Positions 1 through 6,299 of a DNA stretch of 11,417 bases are shown one piece after another. The stretch's first letter is position 1, and each line of letters begins with the position of its first letter. The stretch spans positions 1-11,417 of the forward strand of contig JBFLYC010000055.1 in the NCBI GenBank assembly GCA_040756735.1, read 5' to 3'. The position numbers were made by a program, and so were the translations under genes. Below the pieces are notes generated by a model. The model saw nothing but the letters and a program-made list of their open reading frames with translations, had not been told where the DNA came from and made no database searches. This stretch comes from JBFLYC01 sp040756735 (lineage in GTDB: Bacteria > Bacillota > DSM-16504 > Desulfitibacterales > Desulfitibacteraceae).

Positions 1-188
1 GGAAAAAATATGCGGGGAAAAGCCTGCCTGTTGCCATCAAGAAGTATGTGGAACAAGGAGCTAAATCAGTAATTATTTATTCGGGGCAATACTTTGGCAT
101 CTTTGGCTTCCTCGAGTTTGTTCAGCTATATGCAGCATGTACTCCCGAAGTGAAAGAGCGCTTGAACCCCATTCTTGCCAAAGTATAG
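1..188 (+). CDS. C-terminal fragment of an unrecognised protein
   Basis: A reading frame is open from the window edge (first full codon at 3) to a TAG at 186-188, giving about 61 residues and no visible start. The fragment mixes a basic, amphipathic beginning (KKYAGKSLPVAIKKY) with a hydrophobic centre rich in aromatic residues (IIYSGQYFGIFGFLEF) and ends PILAKV. Codon use resembles that of the neighbouring genes, so I take it as a real gene cut by the window edge. I do not recognise the family. It is not the end of tadA or serS, the genes often found before tRNA-Ser/SRP RNA in Firmicutes. No clear terminator follows; only a weak TAGGG/CCCTA inverted repeat overlaps the stop codon. Confidence 0.6.
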   Translation, partial: KKYAGKSLPVAIKKYVEQGAKSVIIYSGQYFGIFGFLEFVQLYAACTPEVKERLNPILAKV

Positions 189-246
189 GGTGAACTCTAC
201 CCCTAGCAAATTCAAATTACGAATCAAAGTTAATTATTTATAACCC

Positions 247-275
247 TTGCATTTAGAGCAAATAACATGTATAAT
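247..275 (+). promoter_or_regulatory. Sigma-A promoter for tRNA-Ser and SRP RNA
   Basis: TTGCAT (247-252) is followed after exactly 17 bp by a perfect TATAAT (270-275). Transcription would start near 282, about 70 nt before the tRNA. I see no equally good promoter between the tRNA and the SRP RNA, so both RNAs probably come from this transcript. Confidence 0.7.
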
Positions 276-350
276 TTCTAATGTTCAGCTTTTTCATGTG
301 CAGTATGGGCAAGCTGGGCAAATTTTTTAATTTTAATAACAGGTTAATGC

Positions 351-447
351 GGAGAGGTGGCTGAGTCCGGCTGAAGGCGCTCGCCTGGAGAGCGAGTAGA
401 CGGGGCAAAACTTCGTCTCGTGGGTTCAAATCCCACCCTCTCCGCCA
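351..447 (+). tRNA. tRNA-Ser(GGA)
   Basis: This is a class II tRNA with an encoded CCA end. The acceptor stem pairs GGAGAGG (351-357) with CCTCTCC (437-443); G444 is the discriminator base and CCA is 445-447. The anticodon stem CTCGC/GCGAG (380-384/392-396) encloses the loop CTGGAGA, placing the anticodon GGA at 387-389, which reads UCC and UCU serine codons. A long variable arm follows (about 397-419), as expected for tRNA-Ser. The T arm is GTGGG-TTCAAAT-CCCAC (420-436). It lies just upstream of the SRP RNA, an arrangement common in Firmicutes. Confidence 0.97.
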
Positions 448-469
448 TTTTATAATTATTGTGAGTTTT

Positions 470-741
470 GACCGTGCTAGGCGGGGAGGTAGCGGTGCCC
501 TGTACCTACAATCCGCTATAGTGGGGCTGAATACTATCATAGGGTTTGTCCTGTTGACGACTGACTTTCAAAAGTGGTGTCGATAATCAGGTCCTACGCA
601 ACGGAAACTCATGAACCCCGTCAGGTCCGGAAGGAAGCAGCGGTAAGTGATAATTTTCGTGTGCCGTAGGGCAGCCTGATAGGAGCTAACTAGGGGGGTA
701 ACGGTTAGGAGGGCATTATTCGAAGATAGTTGCACGGTCTC
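470..741 (+). ncRNA. ffs: Signal recognition particle RNA, large (Alu-containing) bacterial type
   Basis: This is the RNA scaffold of the signal recognition particle, which binds Ffh and FtsY and targets nascent membrane and secreted proteins to the translocon. The closing helix pairs GACCGTGC (470-477) with GCACGGTC (732-739). The 5' part carries the Alu-domain segment GGGGAGGTAGCGGTGCC near 483-499, present in Bacillus and Clostridium scRNA but absent from the short E. coli 4.5S RNA. The apical S domain has the hallmark TCAGGTCCGGAAGGAAGCAG (621-640), containing the GGAA tetraloop that contacts Ffh. The length of about 270 nt fits the Firmicute type. Exact ends are inferred from the closing helix; a T6 run (746-751) just after it probably marks termination. 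Confidence 0.96.
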
Positions 742-752
742 TATATTTTTTA

Positions 753-850
753 GGGGACATTCCTCTTAAGTTGGGGACATTCCTCCTCTGACCTTATTAG
801 GTGTGTCCCCTTTCCTTGTTTGGTGTGTCCTCTGACCTTGTGTCCCTTTT
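753..850. repeat. Cluster of short GGGGACA / TGTCCCC repeats
   Basis: Two direct copies of GGGGACATTCCTC lie at 753-765 and 773-785. They are followed by inverted partial copies: GGTGTGTCCCC (about 800-810), GGTGTGTCC (822-830) and TGTCCC (841-846). TCTGACCTT also occurs twice (787-795 and 831-839). GGGGACA (773-779) can pair with TGTCCCC (804-810), with an inner ACCT/AGGT pairing, forming a stem-loop. Repeats of this kind are scattered in many clostridial genomes, often near REP-associated (Y1) transposases; no transposase is present here. The role is unknown. Confidence 0.6.
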
Positions 851-959
851 CAATTATCCTATCGATTATATTGTATTATTTTAATAATGTATTCTTTTTA
901 TATTCTTAGGCCCTGTCTGCTAAGGACAATGACTCCAGGCCTGAGAATTTTTAGTTTTT

Positions 960-989
960 CTAACAATCCGATGGATATTCTGCTATAAT
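960..989 (+). promoter_or_regulatory. Probable sigma-A promoter of dnaX
   Basis: A perfect TATAAT (984-989) lies 18 bp after CTAACA (960-965), which matches the -35 consensus at four of six positions. Transcription would begin near 996, leaving a short leader that contains the dnaX ribosome binding site. Confidence 0.55.
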
Positions 990-1019
990 AAATGAAGCAA
1001 TAACTTTGGGGTGGAAATA

Positions 1020-2669
1020 ATGAGTTATATTGCTTTATACAGGAAATGGAGGCCGCAGGATTTTACCGAGCTGATTGGGCAGGACCATATAAGCAGGACC
1101 TTAAAGAATGCTTTAGCAGCAAATAAGATTGCCCATGCTTATTTGTTATGTGGTCCAAGGGGGACAGGCAAAACCACCACAGCCAAAATCATTGCCAAGT
1201 CTATTAACTGCCTGCAGCCTGTTATGGGAGAGCCTTGCAACCAGTGTATGCCCTGCAAGCTGATTAATGCAGGCAATTCTATGGATGTCCTTGAGATTGA
1301 CGGGGCTTCTAACAGGGGTATAGATGAAATCCGTGATCTAAGGGAGAAGGTTAATTTAGCTCCTGCACAGGGCAAATATAAGGTTTATATCATTGATGAA
1401 GTGCATATGCTTACTACTGAAGCCTTTAATGCCCTGCTAAAAACCCTGGAAGAACCCCCCAAATTTGTTATGTTTATCCTAGCTACAACTGAACCCCATA
1501 AAGTTCCTGCAACTATTCTGTCAAGGTGCCAGCGTTTTGATTTTCACAGGCTTGACCAGAAAACCATTTCAGCTAAACTGGAAGAAATATGCTTGAAAAG
1601 TGATATTGAATATGCTAAAGAAGGCCTAGACGTAATTGCTCGTTTGGCCCGGGGGGGCATGAGAGATGCATTGAGCTTAATGGACCAATGTCTTTCTTAC
1701 GGGGAGCAGCGGCTTTTGCTGCCGCAGATTAGAGAAGCGCTTGGGCTTGCTTCTACAGAATATGTAGGTGATTTGGTTAATCTGCTTCTGTTAAAGGATG
1801 CCAAGGGACTATTAGAAAAGCTGGATATTCTGACAAAGGAGGGTAAAGAAATAAGGCAGCTTGCCAACCAGGTTCTAGACTATTTAAGAAATCTAATAAT
1901 ATATAAAACCTGTGGGGAAGAAGCATTAGCTGATGCTCCAGATGAAGAAAAGGAGCTTTTCAAAAAACACGAAGACTTAAAGCTTTCCGAACTTTCTTTT
2001 GCCATAGAATGTGTAAACAAGGCGGAGGAACAAATGAGGTGGAGCAGCAATCCTCGACTTTTGCTGGAAATGGCCTTTTTTAAATACATGTATCAACAAA
2101 AAGAAGAACAAATGCTGCATGTTTTGTATGAGAAAGTTCAATTTTTAGAGAAAGAATTGGAAACAATAAAAACAAAAGGAACCTTAAAGTCACATATTAT
2201 GCAAAAGGGATTAAATAAGCCCATTGATTTTAAAGGAGAAGCGCTCCTGGAAGAAGGTAAACTGGAAGAAGACCAGGGCGGAGACAAAGACATGGAAGAG
2301 GTAAGGCCGAGCAGATCTTCTCCATCCTATGTAGATTTGGAAACCATTAAGGCTTCCTGGAAAAAAGTCTTGGATTTAGTAAGAAGGAATAAGGTTACTA
2401 CCCATGCTTTTTTGGTTGTGGCAGAACCTATAGAATACCAAAATGGGTGTTTAACACTGAGATTTGCTAGTAATTATAGTTTTCATAGGGAAAAAATTGA
2501 ACAGCCCGAAAACAAGAAAATAATTGAAGATATACTGGGTTATTTATTGAAAGAAAAGGTTGCAATAAAATGTGTTACAGCTCAGACAGGTAAGGCCGAT
2601 AGCGCCCCTTCTCAAGAAAATATTCTGGAGAGTGCAATTAAGATCTTCGGCGGCACCCTTATTGAGTAA
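1020..2669 (+). CDS. dnaX: DNA polymerase III subunit tau (clamp loader ATPase)
   Basis: This is the AAA+ motor of the clamp loader, which opens the DnaN sliding clamp and places it on primed DNA; tau also tethers the replicative polymerase. I start it at the ATG at 1020 because the SD-like GGGGTGG (1008-1014) stands 5 nt before it and the family begins MSYxALYRKWRPQ; a GTG at 1011 would lie inside that SD. The 549-aa product has Walker A GPRGTGKT (45-52), zinc-binding cysteines C64, C73, C76 and C79, the Walker B/DExx box DEVH (126-129), sensor 1 TT (156-157), the SRC arginine-finger motif (168-170) and sensor 2 R215. After a charged, low-complexity linker (about 370-440) comes the tau-specific C-terminal region. 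Length matches B. subtilis DnaX. It heads a dnaX-ebfC-recR operon, as in most Firmicutes. Confidence 0.97.
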   Translation: MSYIALYRKWRPQDFTELIGQDHISRTLKNALAANKIAHAYLLCGPRGTGKTTTAKIIAKSINCLQPVMGEPCNQCMPCKLINAGNSMDVLEIDGASNRGIDEIRDLREKVNLAPAQGKYKVYIIDEVHMLTTEAFNALLKTLEEPPKFVMFILATTEPHKVPATILSRCQRFDFHRLDQKTISAKLEEICLKSDIEYAKEGLDVIARLARGGMRDALSLMDQCLSYGEQRLLLPQIREALGLASTEYVGDLVNLLLLKDAKGLLEKLDILTKEGKEIRQLANQVLDYLRNLIIYKTCGEEALADAPDEEKELFKKHEDLKLSELSFAIECVNKAEEQMRWSSNPRLLLEMAFFKYMYQQKEEQMLHVLYEKVQFLEKELETIKTKGTLKSHIMQKGLNKPIDFKGEALLEEGKLEEDQGGDKDMEEVRPSRSSPSYVDLETIKASWKKVLDLVRRNKVTTHAFLVVAEPIEYQNGCLTLRFASNYSFHREKIEQPENKKIIEDILGYLLKEKVAIKCVTAQTGKADSAPSQENILESAIKIFGGTLIE

Positions 2670-2731
2670 TTGTAAATGATTTAATTTAGAAGTGAAGATT
2701 AAATTAATGAGAATTAAGGAGGTATGTTTGA

Positions 2732-3049
2732 GTGGGTATGGGTAATATGGGTAAGATGATGAAGCAAGTACAGAAAATGCAGCAGCAAATGCAAAAAATG
2801 CAGGAAGAACTCGAGCAGAGAACTCTTGAAGCTACTGCTGGCGGAGGTGTGGTCAAGGTCGTTGCTAACGGGAAAATGCAGATAGTTTCGGTAGAAATTT
2901 CACCCGAAGCTATAGATCCTGAAGATGTAGAAATGCTCCAGGATATGATTTTAGCTGCAACAAATGAAGCGCTGCAAAAAATACAAGAAATGATGCAGTC
3001 AGAGATGGGTAAAATTACTGGTGGTTTAAATATTCCGGGTTTGTTTTAG
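2732..3049 (+). CDS. ebfC: YbaB/EbfC family nucleoid-associated protein
   Basis: A 105-aa protein of the YbaB/EbfC family: small dimeric DNA-binding proteins whose genes sit between dnaX and recR in very many bacteria. The N-terminus is a Met- and Gln-rich alpha-helical or coiled-coil segment (about 6-33). The family core TAGGGVVKVVANGK follows, then DPEDVEMLQDMILAATNEAL and the typical ending MxIPGLF. The start is GTG at 2732: a TGA stop immediately precedes it in frame, and a perfect AAGGAGG (2716-2722) lies 9 nt upstream. The ATG at 2738 would be 15 nt from that SD, which is too far. The gene is 62 nt after dnaX and its stop overlaps the recR SD, suggesting translational coupling. The role in nucleoid organisation and repair is known for the family, not shown here. 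Confidence 0.95.
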   Translation: MGMGNMGKMMKQVQKMQQQMQKMQEELEQRTLEATAGGGVVKVVANGKMQIVSVEISPEAIDPEDVEMLQDMILAATNEALQKIQEMMQSEMGKITGGLNIPGLF

Positions 3050-3061
3050 GAGTGTAGAGAT

Positions 3062-3670
3062 TTGTTTGACTTCGCAAAACCTGTGGCAAAATTGATCAGA
3101 GAGTTTAATAAACTGCCGGGCATAGGGCCAAAAACAGCCCAGCGCTTAGCCTTCCATATTTTAAATAATAGTGAAGGTGAGGCTCAGGCCTTAGCAGAAT
3201 CCATTATTGAGGCAAAAAGGGCTATTAAATTATGCTCCACTTGTTGTAATTTAACCGATGAGGATCCTTGTGCCCTTTGTAGTGATGACAGGCGGGATCG
3301 TAGTATTATTTGCGTTGTTGAAAACCCGCGTGATGTGGCAGCAGTAGAAAGGACAAGAGAGTACAGAGGGCAGTATCATGTGCTTCATGGTGTTATATCC
3401 CCCATGGATAATGTCGGCCCTGATAAACTAAAAATTAAGGAGTTAATGTTTAGGCTCAATAAAGACAAAATTGTTGAATTGGTTATGGCTACCAATCCCA
3501 CTGTTGAGGGAGAGGCCACGGCCATGTATATTGCACGCCTCATTAAACCTTTTGGAGTAAAGGTTACAAGGATAGCTCACGGACTGCCCGTGGGCAGTGA
3601 CTTAGAATATGCAGATGAAGTCACTTTAGCAAGGGCTTTTGATGGAAGAAGGGATTTGTCTGCTATTTAA
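3062..3670 (+). CDS. recR: Recombination mediator protein RecR
   Basis: RecR works with RecO (and RecF) to load RecA onto SSB-coated single-stranded DNA at gaps during recombinational repair. The 202-aa product has the full family layout: a helix-hairpin-helix LPGIGPKTAQRLAF (18-31), a four-cysteine zinc finger (C58, C61, C70, C73), then a Toprim domain from about residue 80, with YHVLHGVISPMD and GEATAMYIARL, and the C-terminal RIAHGLPVGSDLEYADEVTL region. The start is TTG at 3062, with AGGAG (3048-3052) overlapping the ebfC stop codon 9 nt upstream. It is the last gene of the dnaX operon and is followed directly by a terminator. In B. subtilis the next gene would be yaaL; here that order is broken. 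Confidence 0.97.
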   Translation: MFDFAKPVAKLIREFNKLPGIGPKTAQRLAFHILNNSEGEAQALAESIIEAKRAIKLCSTCCNLTDEDPCALCSDDRRDRSIICVVENPRDVAAVERTREYRGQYHVLHGVISPMDNVGPDKLKIKELMFRLNKDKIVELVMATNPTVEGEATAMYIARLIKPFGVKVTRIAHGLPVGSDLEYADEVTLARAFDGRRDLSAI

Positions 3671-3684
3671 TAGATTAGACATTA

Positions 3685-3723
3685 AGCCTCCCACTGTTAA
3701 AACAGTGGAGGCTATATTTTTTT
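3685..3723 (+). terminator. Intrinsic terminator after recR
   Basis: AGCCTCCCACTGTT pairs with AACAGTGGAGGCT (one bulged C), and the hairpin is followed by TATATTTTTTT. It is strong, GC-rich at the base and 15 nt after the recR stop, so it closes the dnaX-ebfC-recR operon. Confidence 0.9.
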
Positions 3724-3796
3724 AAAAAAATTATTTCCAGGCAGGAATTTTAAGATGAACCTATAAATATTATATTAAGAGATATATGTGTAAACG

Positions 3797-3827
3797 AGTG
3801 CTTAAATGAGCAAGCTAAGCATTTTTG
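3797..3827 (+). other. Hairpin plus T-run in the upstream region of the RpiR gene
   Basis: TGCTTA (3799-3804) pairs with TAAGCA (3816-3821). The stem can be lengthened by one A-T and one G-U pair and is directly followed by TTTTT. This looks like a weak terminator or attenuator, although a dedicated terminator for recR already lies 75 nt upstream. A second T8 run (3861-3868) follows. Whether either is transcribed is unknown, because I find no convincing promoter here. Confidence 0.35.
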
Positions 3828-3892
3828 AATGATAAAAGGATATAGTGTTATTTTGATATATTTTTTTTAGAGAGGCGTGCAGGAATAATTGC

Positions 3893-3937
3893 ATGAAACA
3901 AGGCTTTACGATGAAGGACTTGCATATATGCAGGTAA
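3893..3937 (+). CDS. Possible 14-codon leader peptide
   Basis: An ATG at 3893, preceded by AGGA (3881-3884) at a workable distance, opens a short frame encoding MKQGFTMKDLHICR. It ends at TAA 3935-3937, 11 nt before the G-rich SD of the RpiR gene. The placement is that of a leader peptide, but there is no run of one amino acid to suggest attenuation, and an ORF this short can arise by chance. Confidence 0.2.
   Translation: MKQGFTMKDLHICR
3921..3932. promoter_or_regulatory. Perfect 12-bp palindrome, candidate operator
   Basis: TGCATATATGCA reads identically on both strands and lies 36 nt before the RpiR-family start codon. A palindrome at this place could be the binding site of the dimeric regulator on its own gene. 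No second copy is seen in this window, so the assignment rests on symmetry and location only. Confidence 0.35.
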
Positions 3938-3968
3938 AACCTGAGCAAGGGGGTGAACTAAAGATATT

Positions 3969-4847
3969 ATGGAAAATGAATTTAAGCGAAGAATCCAGAG
4001 CCAGTTCCACAAATTGTCCAGCGCTCATAAACTGCTGGGTGAATACTTGCTCAATAATTATGAGAAGGCGGCTTTTTTGACGGCTTCTCGCCTGGGAGCA
4101 ATCATTGGAACAAGTGAATCCACAGTGATTCGCTTTGCCTGTACCTTGGGTTATAGCGGTTATCCTGAGCTGCAAGCTGCCATGCAGGATATGGTTAGGA
4201 GCAAACTCAGCACTGCAGCCAGGCTTAGAGATGCCTGCGAAACATCGAAAGACTCACCCATTTTACCCGAGATATTTCATTATGATATGGAAAACCTAAG
4301 AAAGACCTACCAGGAGATTTCTCCAGAGGCCTTTGCTCAAGCAGTAGATCAAATAAGCAGCGCCTCAACCATCTATATTTTAGGAATGCGCAGCGCTCAC
4401 TGCCTGGCTTTATTTTTAGGTTTTTATCTGGAGATGATTGGCAAAAAAGTAAAGGTTGTTCCTTCGGGAGTAAGCAGTATTTATGAACAGCTCTCGGGAG
4501 TTAAGGAAAATGACTTGATAGTTGGCATAAGTTTTCCCAGATATACAAAGATAACCATTGAAGGCATTGCCTATGCCAAGCAAATGGGAGCTTCTGTCGT
4601 GGTAATAACAGATACGATACTTTCTCCTCTGGCTCAATGGGCAGATATTACTTTAACCAGCGAAAGCAATTTAGGTTCTTTCATTGAATCCTTTGCCGCC
4701 CCATTAAGTCTGATTAATGCTCTGGTTACTGCTGTTGGTAGGAGGCAAAAGGACCAGACCTTGGAGGTCCTTGAAAAAATGGAAATGATCTGGGAAAAAT
4801 GCGATATATTTCATTTATCTGAAAAGAACGATGGTGGAAAAATATAA
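3969..4847 (+). CDS. MurR/RpiR family transcriptional regulator (HTH + SIS domain)
   Basis: A 292-aa regulator with an N-terminal RpiR helix-turn-helix domain (about 1-75; recognition segment SESTVIRFACTLGYSGYPEL near 49-68) and a C-terminal SIS domain (about 125-255) with the usual fold pattern IYILGMRSAH...DLIVGISFPRYTK...VVVITDTILSPLA. Classical sugar-phosphate-binding SIS domains have an S-x-S-G-x-T type loop; here it is S-F-P-R-Y-T, a variant seen in part of the family, so the ligand may not be a sugar phosphate. The start is ATG 3969; an in-frame TGA at 3954-3956 excludes longer forms. The SD-like GGGGGTGA (3949-3956) is unusually far, 12 nt away. Only 22 nt separate it from the aminomutase gene, so the two are probably one operon and the regulator likely controls it. 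Ligand and direction of control are unknown. Confidence 0.9.
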   Translation: MENEFKRRIQSQFHKLSSAHKLLGEYLLNNYEKAAFLTASRLGAIIGTSESTVIRFACTLGYSGYPELQAAMQDMVRSKLSTAARLRDACETSKDSPILPEIFHYDMENLRKTYQEISPEAFAQAVDQISSASTIYILGMRSAHCLALFLGFYLEMIGKKVKVVPSGVSSIYEQLSGVKENDLIVGISFPRYTKITIEGIAYAKQMGASVVVITDTILSPLAQWADITLTSESNLGSFIESFAAPLSLINALVTAVGRRQKDQTLEVLEKMEMIWEKCDIFHLSEKNDGGKI

Positions 4848-4869
4848 ATCATGAGAAAGGGTGTATAAA

Positions 4870-6111
4870 TTGAACGAACAAAGAAAGAGAGAAATCGCCT
4901 TAGAACGGGCTGAACAGTTGAAACAAAGGATTACGCCTTATTTGCAGGCAAAGGAGAATATTCTGACGGGTTTTGATCTTTCAGAAAAGAGCCAAGAGAC
5001 TAAAGAGAGGATTCTCAAGTTTTTTTCGGCAAATGAAAGTGACTGGAATGATTGGCGCTGGCAGCTGCGCAACAGAATAGAAGATGTTGAAACATTAGAA
5101 AAACTAGTAGAATTATCAGCGGAAGATAAAGAGGCCATAAAGCGGGTAGGAGCAGTCTATAGGTGGTCCATATCTCCATATTATTTAAGCATTATGGATC
5201 CCGGTGACCCTCATTGCCCGGTAAGGCTGCAGTCCATTCCTTCTATTATGGAGATTAATGACCCATACGGAAAGGAAGACCCCATGGCCGAGGAATTTAC
5301 ATCCCCGGCACCGAGGATTACCAGGCGCTACCCTGACAGGCTGATAATAAATGTCACCAACCAGTGTGCAATGTTTTGCAGGCACTGCCAGAGAAGAAGA
5401 AATATAGGTGAGACAGACAAGGCTGCCGGGATGGAGCAAATTCAGGAAGCTATAGATTATATCCGGGCCAATCCCGAAATAAGAGATGTCTTGATTACCG
5501 GAGGAGACCCACTGACGCTGTCTGACGATAAATTAGAGTGGATCTTATCCGAGCTCAGGGCCATCCCATCTGTAGAAATAATCCGTATGGGAAGCAGGAC
5601 CCTGGTGACCATGCCGCAAAGAATTACTCCTGAATTTTGCAGCATGGTGGAGAAATACCATCCACTCTACATTAATACACATTTTAATCACCCCAAAGAG
5701 GTGACCCCGGAGACCTTAAAAGCTGCCAGGATGTTGGCCAAGGCAGGCGTTGGGCTGGGCAACCAAGCGGTACTTTTAAAAGGCGTAAATAATAATCCTC
5801 ATGTAATGAAAAAACTGAATCATGAATTATTGAAAATCCATGTGAGACCCTATTATATTTTCCATGCCAAATCAGTTAAAGGAACCAGTCATTTTGTTGC
5901 AAAAGTTGAAGATGGAATTGAAATCATGGAGCACTTGCGAGGGTATACTTCAGGTATGGCTATTCCCTGGTATATTATCAATGCACCCGAAGGGCATGGA
6001 AAAACCCCAATTCTGCCCCAGTACCTTGTTTCATTGGGCAAAGGTTATGTCATGATCAGAAATTGGGAAGGAAAAGTATTTAAATATCCAAACGGATATG
6101 AAGGCGAATAA
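4870..6111 (+). CDS. eam: Glutamate 2,3-aminomutase (radical SAM, PLP)
   Basis: A KamA-family radical-SAM enzyme predicted to convert L-glutamate to beta-glutamate (3-aminoglutarate), using S-adenosylmethionine, a [4Fe-4S] cluster and pyridoxal phosphate. The cluster motif is C166-x3-C170-x2-C173, within CAMFCRHCQRRRN. The PLP lysine is K378 in the APEGHGK loop. Two aspartates of lysine 2,3-aminomutase (D293, D330 in the Clostridium SB4 enzyme) that bind the lysine side-chain amine are replaced here by K334 and N371 with the same 37-residue spacing; this substitution defines glutamate 2,3-aminomutase as characterised in Clostridioides difficile. The start is TTG 4870 with AAAGGGTG (4856-4863) 6 nt before it; a GTG at 4861 would fall inside that SD. 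The 413-aa product is complete. It is co-oriented with and closely follows the RpiR gene, and a terminator follows. Beta-glutamate is known as an osmolyte. Confidence 0.88.
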   Translation: MNEQRKREIALERAEQLKQRITPYLQAKENILTGFDLSEKSQETKERILKFFSANESDWNDWRWQLRNRIEDVETLEKLVELSAEDKEAIKRVGAVYRWSISPYYLSIMDPGDPHCPVRLQSIPSIMEINDPYGKEDPMAEEFTSPAPRITRRYPDRLIINVTNQCAMFCRHCQRRRNIGETDKAAGMEQIQEAIDYIRANPEIRDVLITGGDPLTLSDDKLEWILSELRAIPSVEIIRMGSRTLVTMPQRITPEFCSMVEKYHPLYINTHFNHPKEVTPETLKAARMLAKAGVGLGNQAVLLKGVNNNPHVMKKLNHELLKIHVRPYYIFHAKSVKGTSHFVAKVEDGIEIMEHLRGYTSGMAIPWYIINAPEGHGKTPILPQYLVSLGKGYVMIRNWEGKVFKYPNGYEGE

Positions 6112-6133
6112 CTCCAATGAATGAAAATGCTGC

Positions 6134-6156
6134 ATTGTATTGTTAATCAATGCAAT
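6134..6156 (+). other. Stem-loop just after the aminomutase gene
   Basis: ATTGTATTG (6134-6142) pairs with CAATGCAAT (6148-6156) over nine base pairs (one G-U) around a 5-nt loop. It has no following T-run, so it is not itself a terminator. It may stabilise the 3' end of the mRNA upstream of the true terminator 20 nt further on. Confidence 0.4.
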
Positions 6157-6175
6157 ACTACTATGTGTTGTTATT

Positions 6176-6204
6176 AAGGAACCCAACTACTGGGTTCTTT
6201 TTTT
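6176..6204 (+). terminator. Intrinsic terminator after the aminomutase gene
   Basis: GAACCCA (6179-6185) and TGGGTTC (6191-6197) form a 7-bp stem with loop ACTAC, followed by seven Ts. The flanking AAG/TTT extends the pairing. It ends the RpiR-aminomutase operon, and because yaaL converges on it, it might also act on the opposite strand. Confidence 0.88.
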
Positions 6205-6215
6205 ATACTATTTAT

Positions 6216-6249
6216 GGGTGACATTCTCGCGATAATTGATAGGGTGACA
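6216..6249. repeat. Direct repeat GGGTGACA, 26-bp period
   Basis: GGGTGACA occurs at 6216-6223 and 6242-6249 in the gap between the convergent aminomutase and yaaL genes. Pairs of this kind resemble the terminal sequences of some integrase-type insertion sequences, but no transposase or clear inverted ends are present. It may be an insertion-sequence scar. Confidence 0.3.
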
Positions 6250-6299
6250 ATATAAATAAGTATTTATGGCTGTAAGGCTGCCGGGGTGTTTAATTCCAA

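Noticed and set aside
253..540. Minus-strand open frame of 95 codons containing GWDLNPRDEVLPRLLALQAS
   Set aside because: It is the antisense of the tRNA-Ser gene; this kind of spurious peptide is a familiar artefact of tRNA loci.
2361..2366. A6 run in dnaX as a possible programmed frameshift site making a gamma subunit
   Set aside because: The run is in the frame AAA AAA GTC, which does not give the X XXY YYZ arrangement of the E. coli site, and no convincing stimulatory hairpin was noticed.
2680..2712. ATTTAAT/ATTAAAT inverted repeat between dnaX and ebfC
   Set aside because: Seven A/T pairs only, with a 12-nt loop and no T-run; expected by chance in AT-rich DNA.
3870..3893. Possible sigma-54 promoter (GG...TTGC) upstream of the RpiR gene
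   Set aside because: The GG and GC elements are at the wrong spacing for a -24/-12 promoter.
3889..4080. Plus-strand open frame starting at TTG 3889
   Set aside because: It overlaps the RpiR gene in another frame, has no good SD, and the 3969 frame is a clear family member.
5864..6055. Plus-strand open frame inside the aminomutase gene
   Set aside because: A shadow in another frame of a well-conserved enzyme region.
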